A stretch of DNA of 5,492 bases, taken from assembly GCA_023413895.1 (NCBI GenBank), contig JAEZOU010000057.1:1-5492 (forward strand), in the 5' to 3' direction. Made by a program: the position numbers and the translations under genes. A model generated the notes under the pieces. It was not told where the DNA came from and did not search any database. It was given only the letters and a program-made list of their open reading frames with translations. Below are positions 1 through 5,387 of the stretch, one piece after another (the stretch's first letter is position 1; each line of letters starts with the position of its first letter). This DNA comes from Bacteroidota bacterium. GTDB lineage: Bacteria > Bacteroidota > Bacteroidia > Bacteroidales > WCHB1-69.

Positions 1-211
1 ATTTATAAAATGGAGCGCAATATTTCTTTTTTACGACTGCAAAAATATAGTGAAAATCAAAATTTCATTCTCCATAAAATTAGCTATTTTTATTGCCTCA
101 ATCACTACTTCTCACTACTAAGAAATATTCATCTTGATAAACAAAAAACAAAACTAGATCTTCATTGTAATTTTCATCTACCTGAAATTAGTAAAATAGG
201 TTAGTTTTAGA
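1..211. other. A+T-rich flank with no supported gene
   Basis: The sequence is strongly A+T-rich. The plus-strand 64-codon frame (10-204) has no recognisable domain and runs against the direction of every other gene. On the minus strand a ~30-codon fragment (187-98, ending VYQDEYFLVVRSSD) could be the tail of a lost gene but has no start. I support neither as a gene. Confidence 0.4.
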
Positions 212-235
212 GGTAGTATCCCAAAAAGTGTGTAA
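212..235 (+). repeat. Left terminal inverted repeat of the IS256-type element
   Basis: This 24 bp end pairs with 915-938, with one mismatch (C against T at the ninth base). It lies downstream of the transposase remnant and marks the outer border of the element on the left. Confidence 0.9.
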
Positions 236-348
236 AAATTGTTTGTGCAAAGATATATTTTTTTTGACATTTGCGAGTGATTTATAATTTTTTACGTTTT
301 GAAATCTGTTTTCACTTCGGCTAGCTTCCGTTTCATCACACTTCAAAG

Positions 349-869
349 CTAATCCCACCGAAAGTGTTGTTGCTCGTGAACAAAAGCAGTAATCGGGTAG
401 TTGTAGCAGCTCATTTCCGTGGCGACACCATATAAAAGTATTAGTCCCGCCAAAGCGCCGCGAACTTTCAGGCTCTTCTTAAACCTTTTGTTTAATCGTT
501 CAATCCCATTGGTCGTGTAAATCATGGATCTGATGTTGTAGTTGTATTTCAGATAGGTGAAATGAAGTGCTAAACGCTCGTTTTGGAGTTTGCTTGACAG
601 CCAAGGATATTTGCTTTTCCTTTCGGGCATAATCGAACATGCGGCTTACCTGACTGGTGCTGTATTTCTTGCCGTATAATTCCTCAAGTACTACCGTAAA
701 TCTTTCGGTAACGATAGCCATTGCTGTAATTCAAGTAATTTTCATTGTGGATTTCGCGTTCCGATTTCATTAAAATTTCGAGACATTTCTTCAAAATCAC
801 TTCCAATCCTGCTCCGTTGAGCAATTCGTGTTCTAAAATTTCGTACTTTTGCGCTTGTGTAATTTCCAT
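349..869 (-). pseudogene. IS256-family transposase remnant
   Basis: Three overlapping frames together make a collapsed transposase. The N-terminal part starts at 869 (MEITQAQKYEILEHELLNG) and runs to NGYRYRKIYGS. It then jumps into another frame at LEELYGKKYSTSQVSRMFDYAR (about 680-620). That in turn jumps into a third frame at KYPWLSSKLQNERLALHF, IRSMIYTTN, IERLNKRFKKSLKVRGAL and CYNYPITAF, ending at 349. Family members have roughly 400 residues. Here the region between RKIYGS and LEELYGK and the large catalytic DDE region between FDYAR and KYPWLSS are missing. A smaller loss is likely after KVRGAL. The usual Trp before IERLN is Gly. No active protein can be made from it. Family assignment is firm; exact deletion borders need alignment to an intact relative. 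Confidence 0.9.
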
Positions 870-890
870 TTGTTTATTTTTTTAGTTTTG

Positions 891-898
891 CAAATATA
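891..898 (-). promoter_or_regulatory. Bacteroidetes-type -7 box upstream of the transposase remnant
   Basis: On the minus strand the bases read TATATTTG, matching the Bacteroidetes -7 consensus TAnnTTTG, 21 bases upstream of the transposase ATG at 869. No clear -33 TTTG was seen, so this is a promoter candidate only. Confidence 0.4.
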
Positions 899-914
899 TC
901 ATATTTGATGGAAA

Positions 915-938
915 TTACACACTTTTTGGAATACTACC
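915..938 (-). repeat. Right terminal inverted repeat of the IS256-type element
   Basis: This is the partner of 212-235 and borders the transposase start side. The truncated tape-measure reading frame runs into it and meets a stop (TAA) at 917-915. Confidence 0.9.
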
Positions 939-995
939 CTCCACCTCCTTGCCGTTGATGTAGATGGTTACCCTGCGGGTGCTGCTCTTTGCCAT
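939..995 (-). pseudogene. 5' stub of a phage tail tape-measure gene, cut by the IS
   Basis: From the ATG at 995 the minus strand encodes MAKSSTRRVTIYINGKEVE before reaching the IS end at 938, where the frame continues for seven codons to a TAA. The pattern '..RRVTIYINGKEVE' is how I remember Bacteroidetes phage or prophage tail tape-measure proteins starting; those proteins are normally many hundreds of residues long. Only 19 codons are left, and the sequence beyond the IS (1-211) does not continue the gene. This is therefore a prophage fragment left after IS insertion plus a deletion or recombination. Recognition rests on a short N-terminus, so the assignment is moderate. Confidence 0.45.
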
Positions 996-1232
996 AAACG
1001 TTAAGTTTTGGCAAAGATGCTTCAAACGTCCGTCACGGTTAGGGACGGCTACGGGAAAACGCAGTCGTGCTGGTTGACTGCGTTTTCATCTTCAATAATA
1101 CCGCGACAACGATTGCAACGGTTATGAGCACGAAGTGTGAAATTTGAACGGATAGCGTGCCCGGTCGCCCTTGAAAAAGATTGAAATAAAACTATTTCTT
1201 ATCAAGGGGAAATTTTTGGTTTAAAATAATAT
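996..1232. other. G+C-richer non-coding remnant, probably prophage-derived
   Basis: This stretch between the third immunity gene and the tape-measure stub is visibly richer in G+C than the surrounding DNA, especially 960-1170. It contains a strong hairpin (1055-1087) and a smaller one, CGTCC..GGACG, at about 1026-1047. A minus-strand frame stays open for about 50 codons from near 1195 to a TAG at about 1052 (ending ..NQHDCVFP), but it has no convincing start and no family I recognise. I treat it as the 5' flank of the phage fragment and not as a gene. Confidence 0.45.
1055..1087. terminator. Perfect 12 bp hairpin, bidirectional terminator candidate
   Basis: GAAAACGCAGTC at 1055-1066 is perfectly complementary to GACTGCGTTTTC at 1076-1087, around a 9-base loop (1067-1075). 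The stem carries A's on one arm and T's on the other, so it reads as stem plus short T-run in both directions. It lies downstream of the cassette 3 immunity gene (ends 1233) and upstream of the tape-measure stub, so it could end the toxin-immunity transcript. The T-run is only four bases, so function is uncertain. Confidence 0.55.
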
Positions 1233-1679
1233 TTAATGCACGTAGGGCTTGTTTAACAAGTCATCATACCTTTTTTCTTTAAGTTTGGAAATCTTATAGT
1301 TTCGAGTTCTATTTCTCAAGAGTTGGTAATCATTCCATTTAACAATAACTATATCACCCCTTACTGTTAAACTTGGCCAATCATGATCATCATAGTCTCC
1401 CAATTTTTTTCTAAAAAACAACGAGTCTGTAAGATATATTTCGTAAGCATCTCCATCATAAACACCACCATGATATACCTGATATGTTTCAACAAACAAG
1501 TTATTAGTAATTCTTTTGGAATTTACATAAGTTTTATTGCTGTTACTTAAGATGTAGGTAAATAACCTGGTGAATCCTATAAGTAACATAAACAAAATAA
1601 AAATTAAAGAGAATATCCTTGTTATTATTGATTTTTTGCCGCCCACATTCCTTTTGTGTTGAATTTGAAATCTCGCCAT
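1233..1679 (-). CDS. Putative immunity protein of cassette 3, membrane-anchored
   Basis: The protein is 148 residues from the ATG at 1679. I prefer this start because AGGAG lies at 1688-1684, four bases upstream. An in-frame ATG at 1730 would add 17 residues. The gene overlaps the 3' end of the toxin gene by 55 bp in another frame, which suggests translational coupling. Residues 1-17 are basic, and residues about 18-44 form a hydrophobic segment (IITRIFSLIFILFMLLIGF). A soluble domain follows with FVETYQVYHGGVYDGDAYEIYLTDS and a basic C-terminus. The single N-terminal helix suggests an inner-membrane anchor with the C-terminal domain outside the cytoplasm. I do not recognise a named family. 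The immunity role is inferred from its place directly after the toxin. Confidence 0.7.
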   Translation of the reverse strand: MARFQIQHKRNVGGKKSIITRIFSLIFILFMLLIGFTRLFTYILSNSNKTYVNSKRITNNLFVETYQVYHGGVYDGDAYEIYLTDSLFFRKKLGDYDDHDWPSLTVRGDIVIVKWNDYQLLRNRTRNYKISKLKEKRYDDLLNKPYVH

Positions 1680-2551
1680 CTGTCTCCTGATTTTAGATTT
1701 AGTACACCTGTTAAACAATTTAACCTCCATAAACCTTCAATGATATGTCCGTTGCTGAATGCCTTGTATGTTTCTGCTGCTCCAGCTCCTTTCCATAATA
1801 TGTAATTAGAAAAGCCAGCAACCTTGCCTGTATATCCAGCATGAAAATTTCCCACATCGGCAGCTGAAGCCCCCGAAAAATAATCACATGAAAAAATTGT
1901 ACTTGCACCATTTTCATGGTCATATTTCCACGCAATTCCCCAAATAGTACGCATTGGACTTTGGTGGTTGTTGCTATTATTATTCTTCAAATCCCAATCA
2001 CCGTTAGTTTTTACTTTCTCATAGAAGGATATATAGCGATTTACAATGCCCATTTTGCTTATTTTTCGAGCATATTGAGCACTTAATTGCAATTTGTTAT
2101 CAAAAAAACCAGATTGATCTATATTGCCACCTAATTCTCCAACTTTTTTGCCTTCGCCTCCTGTATTATTTAATACTCTTCTTTGTGCACTTATGTCTGC
2201 CTCGGTTGTTCCACTTTTATGCAAGTATACGCTATTGTCTCCATCATCATAATGAGCTATAATATTCCCATACTTATCTATATGCTCGGAAATCTCTTCC
2301 CCATTCGGATCTACCAACATTACTGGGTTGTCCGCACAGTAAACATAGGAACTTAACGAGGGATATTTCACCGCCATCGGGTCCACGCTAAGCCAGATGC
2401 TTAGGTCGCTGCTGTAATAGCGTGCGCCAAAGTAAGATAGGCCGGTTTCCGAGTCCTTTTCTTTCGCGGAGAAGGTATAAGGCGCGGCTGCCGACAAGTT
2501 TCCCTGCGGAAGTGGTTGGTTTTGTGGGCGATATGTGGAAGAAACGTGCAT
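1625..2551 (-). CDS. Orphan Rhs tip, type 44-like C-terminal toxin (cassette 3)
   Basis: The protein has 308 residues. Residues 1-84 are the Rhs-associated core: YTFSAKEKDSETGLSYFGARYY at 25-46, WLSVDPM at 53-59, YCADNPVMLVDPNGE at 71-85. Full Rhs proteins have well over 1,000 residues and an encapsulating shell, so this is only the tip. From residue 86 the sequence is unlike cassettes 1 and 2. Residues 173-190 (YISFYEKVKTNGDWDLKN), 232-242 (DVGNFHAGYTG) and a later GDRWRDF resemble polymorphic toxin type 44 (Ntox44), where 'WD.K', 'GNF..G.TG' and 'GD...D' recur. That match is from memory; the activity of that family is predicted, not shown here. No secretion signal is visible. An in-frame stop lies a few codons before the ATG, so the gene does not extend upstream. 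Confidence 0.85.
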   Translation of the reverse strand: MHVSSTYRPQNQPLPQGNLSAAAPYTFSAKEKDSETGLSYFGARYYSSDLSIWLSVDPMAVKYPSLSSYVYCADNPVMLVDPNGEEISEHIDKYGNIIAHYDDGDNSVYLHKSGTTEADISAQRRVLNNTGGEGKKVGELGGNIDQSGFFDNKLQLSAQYARKISKMGIVNRYISFYEKVKTNGDWDLKNNNSNNHQSPMRTIWGIAWKYDHENGASTIFSCDYFSGASAADVGNFHAGYTGKVAGFSNYILWKGAGAAETYKAFSNGHIIEGLWRLNCLTGVLNLKSGDRWRDFKFNTKGMWAAKNQ

Positions 2552-2604
2552 TGCGAATTAGTGGGGTGCAAAGGTGGGGAAAAAGTTTGAGATGGGGGAG
2601 AAGA
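2297..2604 (-). repeat. Rhs core repeat, copy 3
   Basis: This ~305 bp direct repeat runs from the leader and -7-like region through the first ~85 codons, and stops at the codons for PNGE. A 65 bp block at 2489-2553 is identical to 4038-4102 in copy 2. Similarity is lower towards the DPNGE end. Boundaries are by eye, to within a few bases. Confidence 0.9.
2569..2576 (-). promoter_or_regulatory. Degenerate -7-like box of cassette 3
   Basis: The minus strand reads CACCTTTG, where cassettes 1 and 2 have TACCTTTG and TATCTTTG. The loss of the first T from TAnnTTTG suggests a weakened promoter. It lies 17 bases upstream of the ATG at 2551. Confidence 0.35.
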
Positions 2605-2644
2605 GAAATTTAGTTCGATTCGGGAAGAAGTGAAGAAAGTTCAT

Positions 2645-2692
2645 TTTTGCAAATACACCTAAATATTTGCTGGAATTTACACATTTTTTGGG
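2645..2692 (-). repeat. Solitary IS256-type end remnant
   Basis: This stretch resembles the inner part of the right IS end at 886-930. Both have TTTTGCAAATA, then ATATTTG, then TGGAA(A/T)TTACACA(C/T)TTTTTGG, with a ~3-base length difference. The outermost GTAGTAT bases are missing, and no transposase lies next to it. It appears to be a relic of a related element between cassettes 2 and 3. Confidence 0.6.
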
Positions 2693-2769
2693 GAAAGTGT
2701 ATGTTTTATACTCATTGATTAAATATTTATCTGTACTTTAACTTATACAAAAGGTCATTTTGTTGTGTT

Positions 2770-3237
2770 TTAGGGATCGATAGCGTATAAATCAAAACTA
2801 ACCACTTCCCATTTACCATCAATAATTAAAAGTTTAGCACCAATAAGTGCCTCTTTACCCTCTATTATAAAACTCGTAAGAAAATCGGCTTCCTTACATG
2901 TTTCATAAGTAGTACACGCCTCTAACTGAAATTCTGTTCCATACCAATAATAATCGCCACTATATTCTTCATCAACAAAATTCAATTTTGGGTTTTGTGC
3001 TTTCAATAAAGATCTCATATTTGGTATCTCTGTTAATAAGGTGTATAAAAAAATTGTATCCTTACCAGATAGGGAATTCAATAATTGGACTTGTTGAGAA
3101 GCAAAAAATGCTGTTATTATTTGGGAACCAATATCTATCCTTTCTTTGCGTGAAAGTTTATAGGGATCCTCACAACATTGTGCATAAGATGCAAATGAAA
3201 TAAAACATACTGAAATTATCAATAAATACCTTTTCAT
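2770..3237 (-). CDS. Putative periplasmic immunity protein of cassette 2
   Basis: The protein has 155 residues and a classic signal peptide: MKRY, a hydrophobic stretch LLIISVCFISFASYA, and a likely cut after Ala19 before Gln20, as is common in Bacteroidota. Cys21 is not preceded by a lipobox, so a lipoprotein is less likely. The mature part contains FVDEEYSGDYYWYGTEF, four cysteines (21, 22, and two in the CTTYETC segment) and a C-terminal FIIEGKEALIGAKLLI..KWEVVSFDL that looks like beta strands. I recognise no family. The gene starts eight bases after the toxin stop, with AGGA overlapping that stop as a ribosome binding site. An exported immunity protein fits a toxin that attacks the cell wall; that pairing is inference. 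Confidence 0.75.
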   Translation of the reverse strand: MKRYLLIISVCFISFASYAQCCEDPYKLSRKERIDIGSQIITAFFASQQVQLLNSLSGKDTIFLYTLLTEIPNMRSLLKAQNPKLNFVDEEYSGDYYWYGTEFQLEACTTYETCKEADFLTSFIIEGKEALIGAKLLIIDGKWEVVSFDLYAIDP

Positions 3238-3245
3238 AATGTATC

Positions 3246-4100
3246 CTAATTATCAAAATCTGCATTTATCTGTCCGTATCCTCGGAAAACATAATCATTC
3301 TCTCCTTTGGGTTGTTTCCATGACCCGTCTTTTTGTTTTTCAAAAACATACACCTTCTCTCCAAAATTATTGGGATCTGAATCGGACGTAGTACTAAGAA
3401 CATTTAAAGTCATTGTTTCAACTATTTTCCCTTCATCATCTTCGTATGATCCTGATATGGGAACATCATTCAACAATACTGCATGGCCTTGCATATCTCC
3501 AGCCTCTCCCATGAAAACAATATCACCTAATTCCCCCTTACTTATATCTGTAACAAATGAACGATCAGTACCATCACCATGTTTGAACCAATTCATTCCC
3601 CCATTCTCTGTAGAACGCCCTCTAAAACCTCCTGATTTTGTAGCAAAACCTGTTTCCTTCAAATAGTTTGAAACTTTCTCTGAAGAATTCATGTATGCAA
3701 TAAAACAAGCATCATAACATACCATCTCATGAGGTATAGTTCCTCTTTTATAAACCCATCCATTCTGGTCGTTAAAATATCTTGCAAACCCTATTCCTTT
3801 ATTTGATAAATTATTTCTTGCCCATAATAATGCTGGAAGATTCTCCTCCCCATTCGGGTCCACCAACTTAATCGGATTATCAGCGCAATACGTATAAGGC
3901 GACAATGACGGATATTTGTCACTCATCGGGTCCACACTCAGCCAAATGCTCAAATTGCTAGTGTAATAGCGTGCGCCAAAGTAAGATAGGCCGGTTTCGG
4001 AGTCGCGTTCTTTTGCGGAGAAGGTATAAGACGCCGTTGCCGACAAGTTTCCCTGCGGAAGTGGTTGGTTTTGTGGGCGATATGTGGAAGAAACGTGCAT
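3246..4100 (-). CDS. Orphan Rhs tip, papain/NlpC-P60-like hydrolase (cassette 2)
   Basis: The protein has 284 residues. Residues 1-85 are the shared Rhs core ending in DPNGE. The C-terminal domain has the order expected of a papain-like amidase or peptidase: a Cys in MVCYDACFIAYMN (Cys128 or Cys132) at the start of a probable helix, then LGDIVFMG..DMQGHAVLLND with His206 on a strand, then TLNVLS. The 'GDIVF....GHAV' block is typical of NlpC/P60, CHAP and related T6SS amidase (Tae-like) effectors, which cut peptidoglycan peptides. Exact family and substrate cannot be decided by eye. The neighbouring exported protein supports a periplasmic target. Toxin genes of this kind are normally delivered as tips of larger Rhs proteins; here only the tip is present. 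Confidence 0.85.
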   Translation of the reverse strand: MHVSSTYRPQNQPLPQGNLSATASYTFSAKERDSETGLSYFGARYYTSNLSIWLSVDPMSDKYPSLSPYTYCADNPIKLVDPNGEENLPALLWARNNLSNKGIGFARYFNDQNGWVYKRGTIPHEMVCYDACFIAYMNSSEKVSNYLKETGFATKSGGFRGRSTENGGMNWFKHGDGTDRSFVTDISKGELGDIVFMGEAGDMQGHAVLLNDVPISGSYEDDEGKIVETMTLNVLSTTSDSDPNNFGEKVYVFEKQKDGSWKQPKGENDYVFRGYGQINADFDN

Positions 4101-4150
4101 TGTGAATTAGTGGGGTGCAAAGATAAGGAAAAAGTTTGAGATTGGGGGAG
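3846..4150 (-). repeat. Rhs core repeat, copy 2
   Basis: This is the same repeat as at 2297-2604 and 5083-5387. Homology starts upstream at a short G-rich stretch (plus strand gattggggga) and ends at the codons for PNGE, where the toxin-specific sequence begins. It shares the 65 bp identical block (4038-4102) with copy 3. Confidence 0.9.
4118..4125 (-). promoter_or_regulatory. Bacteroidetes-type -7 box of cassette 2
   Basis: The minus strand reads TATCTTTG, a full match to TAnnTTTG, 17 bases upstream of the ATG at 4100. No convincing -33 TTTG is seen at the right distance. If used, the 5' leader would be only about a dozen bases long. Confidence 0.45.
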
Positions 4151-4238
4151 AGTAGAAAATGAAATTTTATTGCTATAATTTTCCTATTGAAGGACTGCAG
4201 TCTTGGAAAACTATCGGTTATTTCGTATTGTTTTTATA

Positions 4239-4472
4239 TCAATACTTACACAATAAATATATAAAAAAGATGATTATAATCAAATTAAATGCAGAGACAA
4301 TTTTTCCATACATAATAAAAACTTCTAAATGTTCCATTGTAATACAGCCGTATGTAAGGTCAATAGCGCAGTTCAACATAGCTAATAATAGAAACACTAA
4401 TAAAATTAGAGAACATACAATTAGTAAAACAATCGTAATTTTTTCTTTACGTGACATAGTATTAAAATTCAT
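4239..4472 (-). CDS. Putative two-helix membrane immunity protein of cassette 1
   Basis: The protein is 77 residues from the ATG at 4472. I choose this start because GAGG lies six bases upstream (4482-4479). It overlaps the toxin gene's 3' end, including its stop codon, by 11 bp. An in-frame ATG at 4493 would add seven residues, and the next one at 4457 would remove five. Two hydrophobic segments are clear: about 12-34 (ITIVLLIVCSLILLVFLLLA) and about 57-75 (IVSAFNLIIIIFFIYLL). A short loop with four acidic or Tyr residues and two Cys lies between them. The protein should sit in the inner membrane as a hairpin. No family is recognised. The immunity role is inferred from position and coupling to the toxin gene. 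Confidence 0.7.
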   Translation of the reverse strand: MNFNTMSRKEKITIVLLIVCSLILLVFLLLAMLNCAIDLTYGCITMEHLEVFIMYGKIVSAFNLIIIIFFIYLLCKY

Positions 4473-5337
4473 TATTAACCTCATTGGTAACATTTCTCAC
4501 ACAAGAAGAGTTCTGCTCCGAACAATCTTGAAGATATTTTTGAAGACTTGCTGGCGATATAGGTTGAGTGGTATATTCTGTAGGGATAGGAGATGTAAAA
4601 AAAGAATAATGATATTGTTTTCTTAAAAAATTAATCTTTGTTCCTCCAGCTTTTGTTCCTGCAATAGTTTTTGACACACAATTATTATTGAAAAGATTAT
4701 ATTCATCAATGACGCGAGCATTATCTGGTATCCCAAATTTATTAGATTTAGAATTGTAGTAATCAACTTCTACTCCATTTAACGGCCGTCCATTCAAAAA
4801 TAAATTATTAAAATAGGAATCAACTTGAGAATCTGATGCATCTAAAATCTCATAGCATTGCGCATTCTTATCATTTAACTCATGTCTGATATACCTTATC
4901 GCTTCTTTACCTCTCAAACACAATAAAACGCCTTTCCCTGTTGGATCATAACTATTCGCACTTGATTTTCCCTTCCCTCCCCCTAAGTATCGTCCGTAAG
5001 TATATACTACAGTATTTTTCCCCTCTCCAGTTGTAATAAAAACATGTCCCGTTCCTTTTGTTTCACAATATATCTTAGGTTTCTCCCCATTCGGGTCCAC
5101 CAACTTAATTGGGTTATTTGCACAATAAACATATGGGCTGAGTGAAGGATATTTCGCAGACATCGGGTCAACACTGAGCCAAATGCTCAAATCGCTGGTG
5201 TAATACCTTGCCCCAAAGTAAGATAGCGAGGTTTCCGAGTCTTTCTCCTTGGCGGAGAAGGTATAAGACGTAGTTGCCGACAAGTTTCCCTGCGGAAGTA
5301 TTTGGTTTTGTGGGCGATATGTGGAAGAAACGTGCAT
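4462..5337 (-). CDS. Orphan Rhs tip, possible permuted papain-fold toxin (cassette 1)
   Basis: The protein has 291 residues. Residues 1-85 are the Rhs core, with small changes from the other copies (QNQIL for QNQPL; SETSLSYFG for SETGLSYFG). The C-terminal domain has KGTGHVFITTGEG with His98, then VYTYGRYLGGG, and far downstream YNLFNNNCVSKT with Cys220. A His-strand before a Cys in 'YNL..NNC' is the order seen in circularly permuted papain-like folds (PPPDE, LRAT-like, DUF4105-like), which include proteases, deubiquitinases and acyl transferases. This is motif reasoning, not a family hit. The tail after residue 240 is Ser/Thr/Pro- and Asn-rich with two more Cys. No signal peptide is present. 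The two-helix membrane protein gene follows with an 11 bp overlap. Confidence 0.85.
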   Translation of the reverse strand: MHVSSTYRPQNQILPQGNLSATTSYTFSAKEKDSETSLSYFGARYYTSDLSIWLSVDPMSAKYPSLSPYVYCANNPIKLVDPNGEKPKIYCETKGTGHVFITTGEGKNTVVYTYGRYLGGGKGKSSANSYDPTGKGVLLCLRGKEAIRYIRHELNDKNAQCYEILDASDSQVDSYFNNLFLNGRPLNGVEVDYYNSKSNKFGIPDNARVIDEYNLFNNNCVSKTIAGTKAGGTKINFLRKQYHYSFFTSPIPTEYTTQPISPASLQKYLQDCSEQNSSCVRNVTNEVNNEF

Positions 5338-5387
5338 TGCGGATTAGTTGGGTGCAAAGGTAGGAAAAAAGTTTGAGATTGGAGAGG
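5083..5387 (-). repeat. Rhs core repeat, copy 1
   Basis: This is the third copy of the ~305 bp repeat. It matches copies 2 and 3 best around the start codon, where a block of about 38 bases ending at 5338 is identical in all three. It is more divergent towards DPNGE, and also between 5200 and 5250, where copies 2 and 3 agree with each other against this one. Confidence 0.9.
5355..5362 (-). promoter_or_regulatory. Bacteroidetes-type -7 box of cassette 1
   Basis: The minus strand reads TACCTTTG, a full match to TAnnTTTG, 17 bases upstream of the ATG at 5337. As in cassette 2, a -33 element is not evident. Confidence 0.45.

Larger units (their letters stand above)
212..938 (-). mobile_element. 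IS256-family element, internally deleted (MITE-like)
   Basis: The element is bounded by 24 bp terminal inverted repeats at 212-235 and 915-938. Both read inward from GGTAGTAT, then C or T, then CCAAAAAGTGTGTAA, with a single mismatch. Between them lies a broken minus-strand transposase with IS256 (Mutator-type) hallmarks. The element is about 727 bp, roughly half the usual ~1.3-1.4 kb of this family. IS256 elements normally make 8-9 bp target duplications, but the flanks here (GTTTTAGA on the left, CTCCACCT on the right) do not match. This suggests that one flank was lost or exchanged after insertion. The ends look intact, so the element could in principle still be moved by a related transposase in trans. 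That last point is inference. Confidence 0.9.

Noticed and set aside
98..187. Minus-strand fragment ending ..VYQDEYFLVVRSSD
   Set aside because: It looks faintly protein-like, but it is only about 29 codons with a stop in front and no start.
10..204. Plus-strand 64-codon open frame
   Set aside because: It has no domain, A+T-driven composition and is opposite to all other genes; it is likely chance.
265..289. TTGACA followed by TATAAT on the plus strand, sigma70-like
   Set aside because: The spacer is about 13 bases, too short, and Bacteroidota use a different promoter consensus; it leads into no plus-strand gene.
1720..1935. Minus-strand 71-codon frame inside the cassette 3 toxin
   Set aside because: It is an out-of-frame shadow of the toxin gene.
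2422..2613. Plus-strand open frame across the Rhs core repeat
   Set aside because: It is antisense to a well-supported Rhs core and is explained by the composition of that gene.
2746..2762. ACAAAA..TTTTGT hairpin after the cassette 2 immunity gene
   Set aside because: The six-pair stem has only one G-C pair and is too weak to call a terminator.
3307..3666. Plus-strand 119-codon open frame inside cassette 2
   Set aside because: It is a mirror of the hydrolase gene on the other strand and has no upstream signal.
4193..4202. Palindrome GACTGCAGTC between cassettes 1 and 2
   Set aside because: It has no loop and no T-run, so it is not a terminator; a 10 bp palindrome alone is weak evidence for an operator.
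4159..4626. Plus-strand 155-codon open frame over the cassette 1 immunity gene
   Set aside because: It is antisense to the membrane protein and toxin 3' end; its sequence shows no domain and reflects A+T-rich shadow coding.
2297..5387. CRISPR array
   Set aside because: The repeats are ~305 bp coding repeats more than 1 kb apart, not short regular repeats with spacers.
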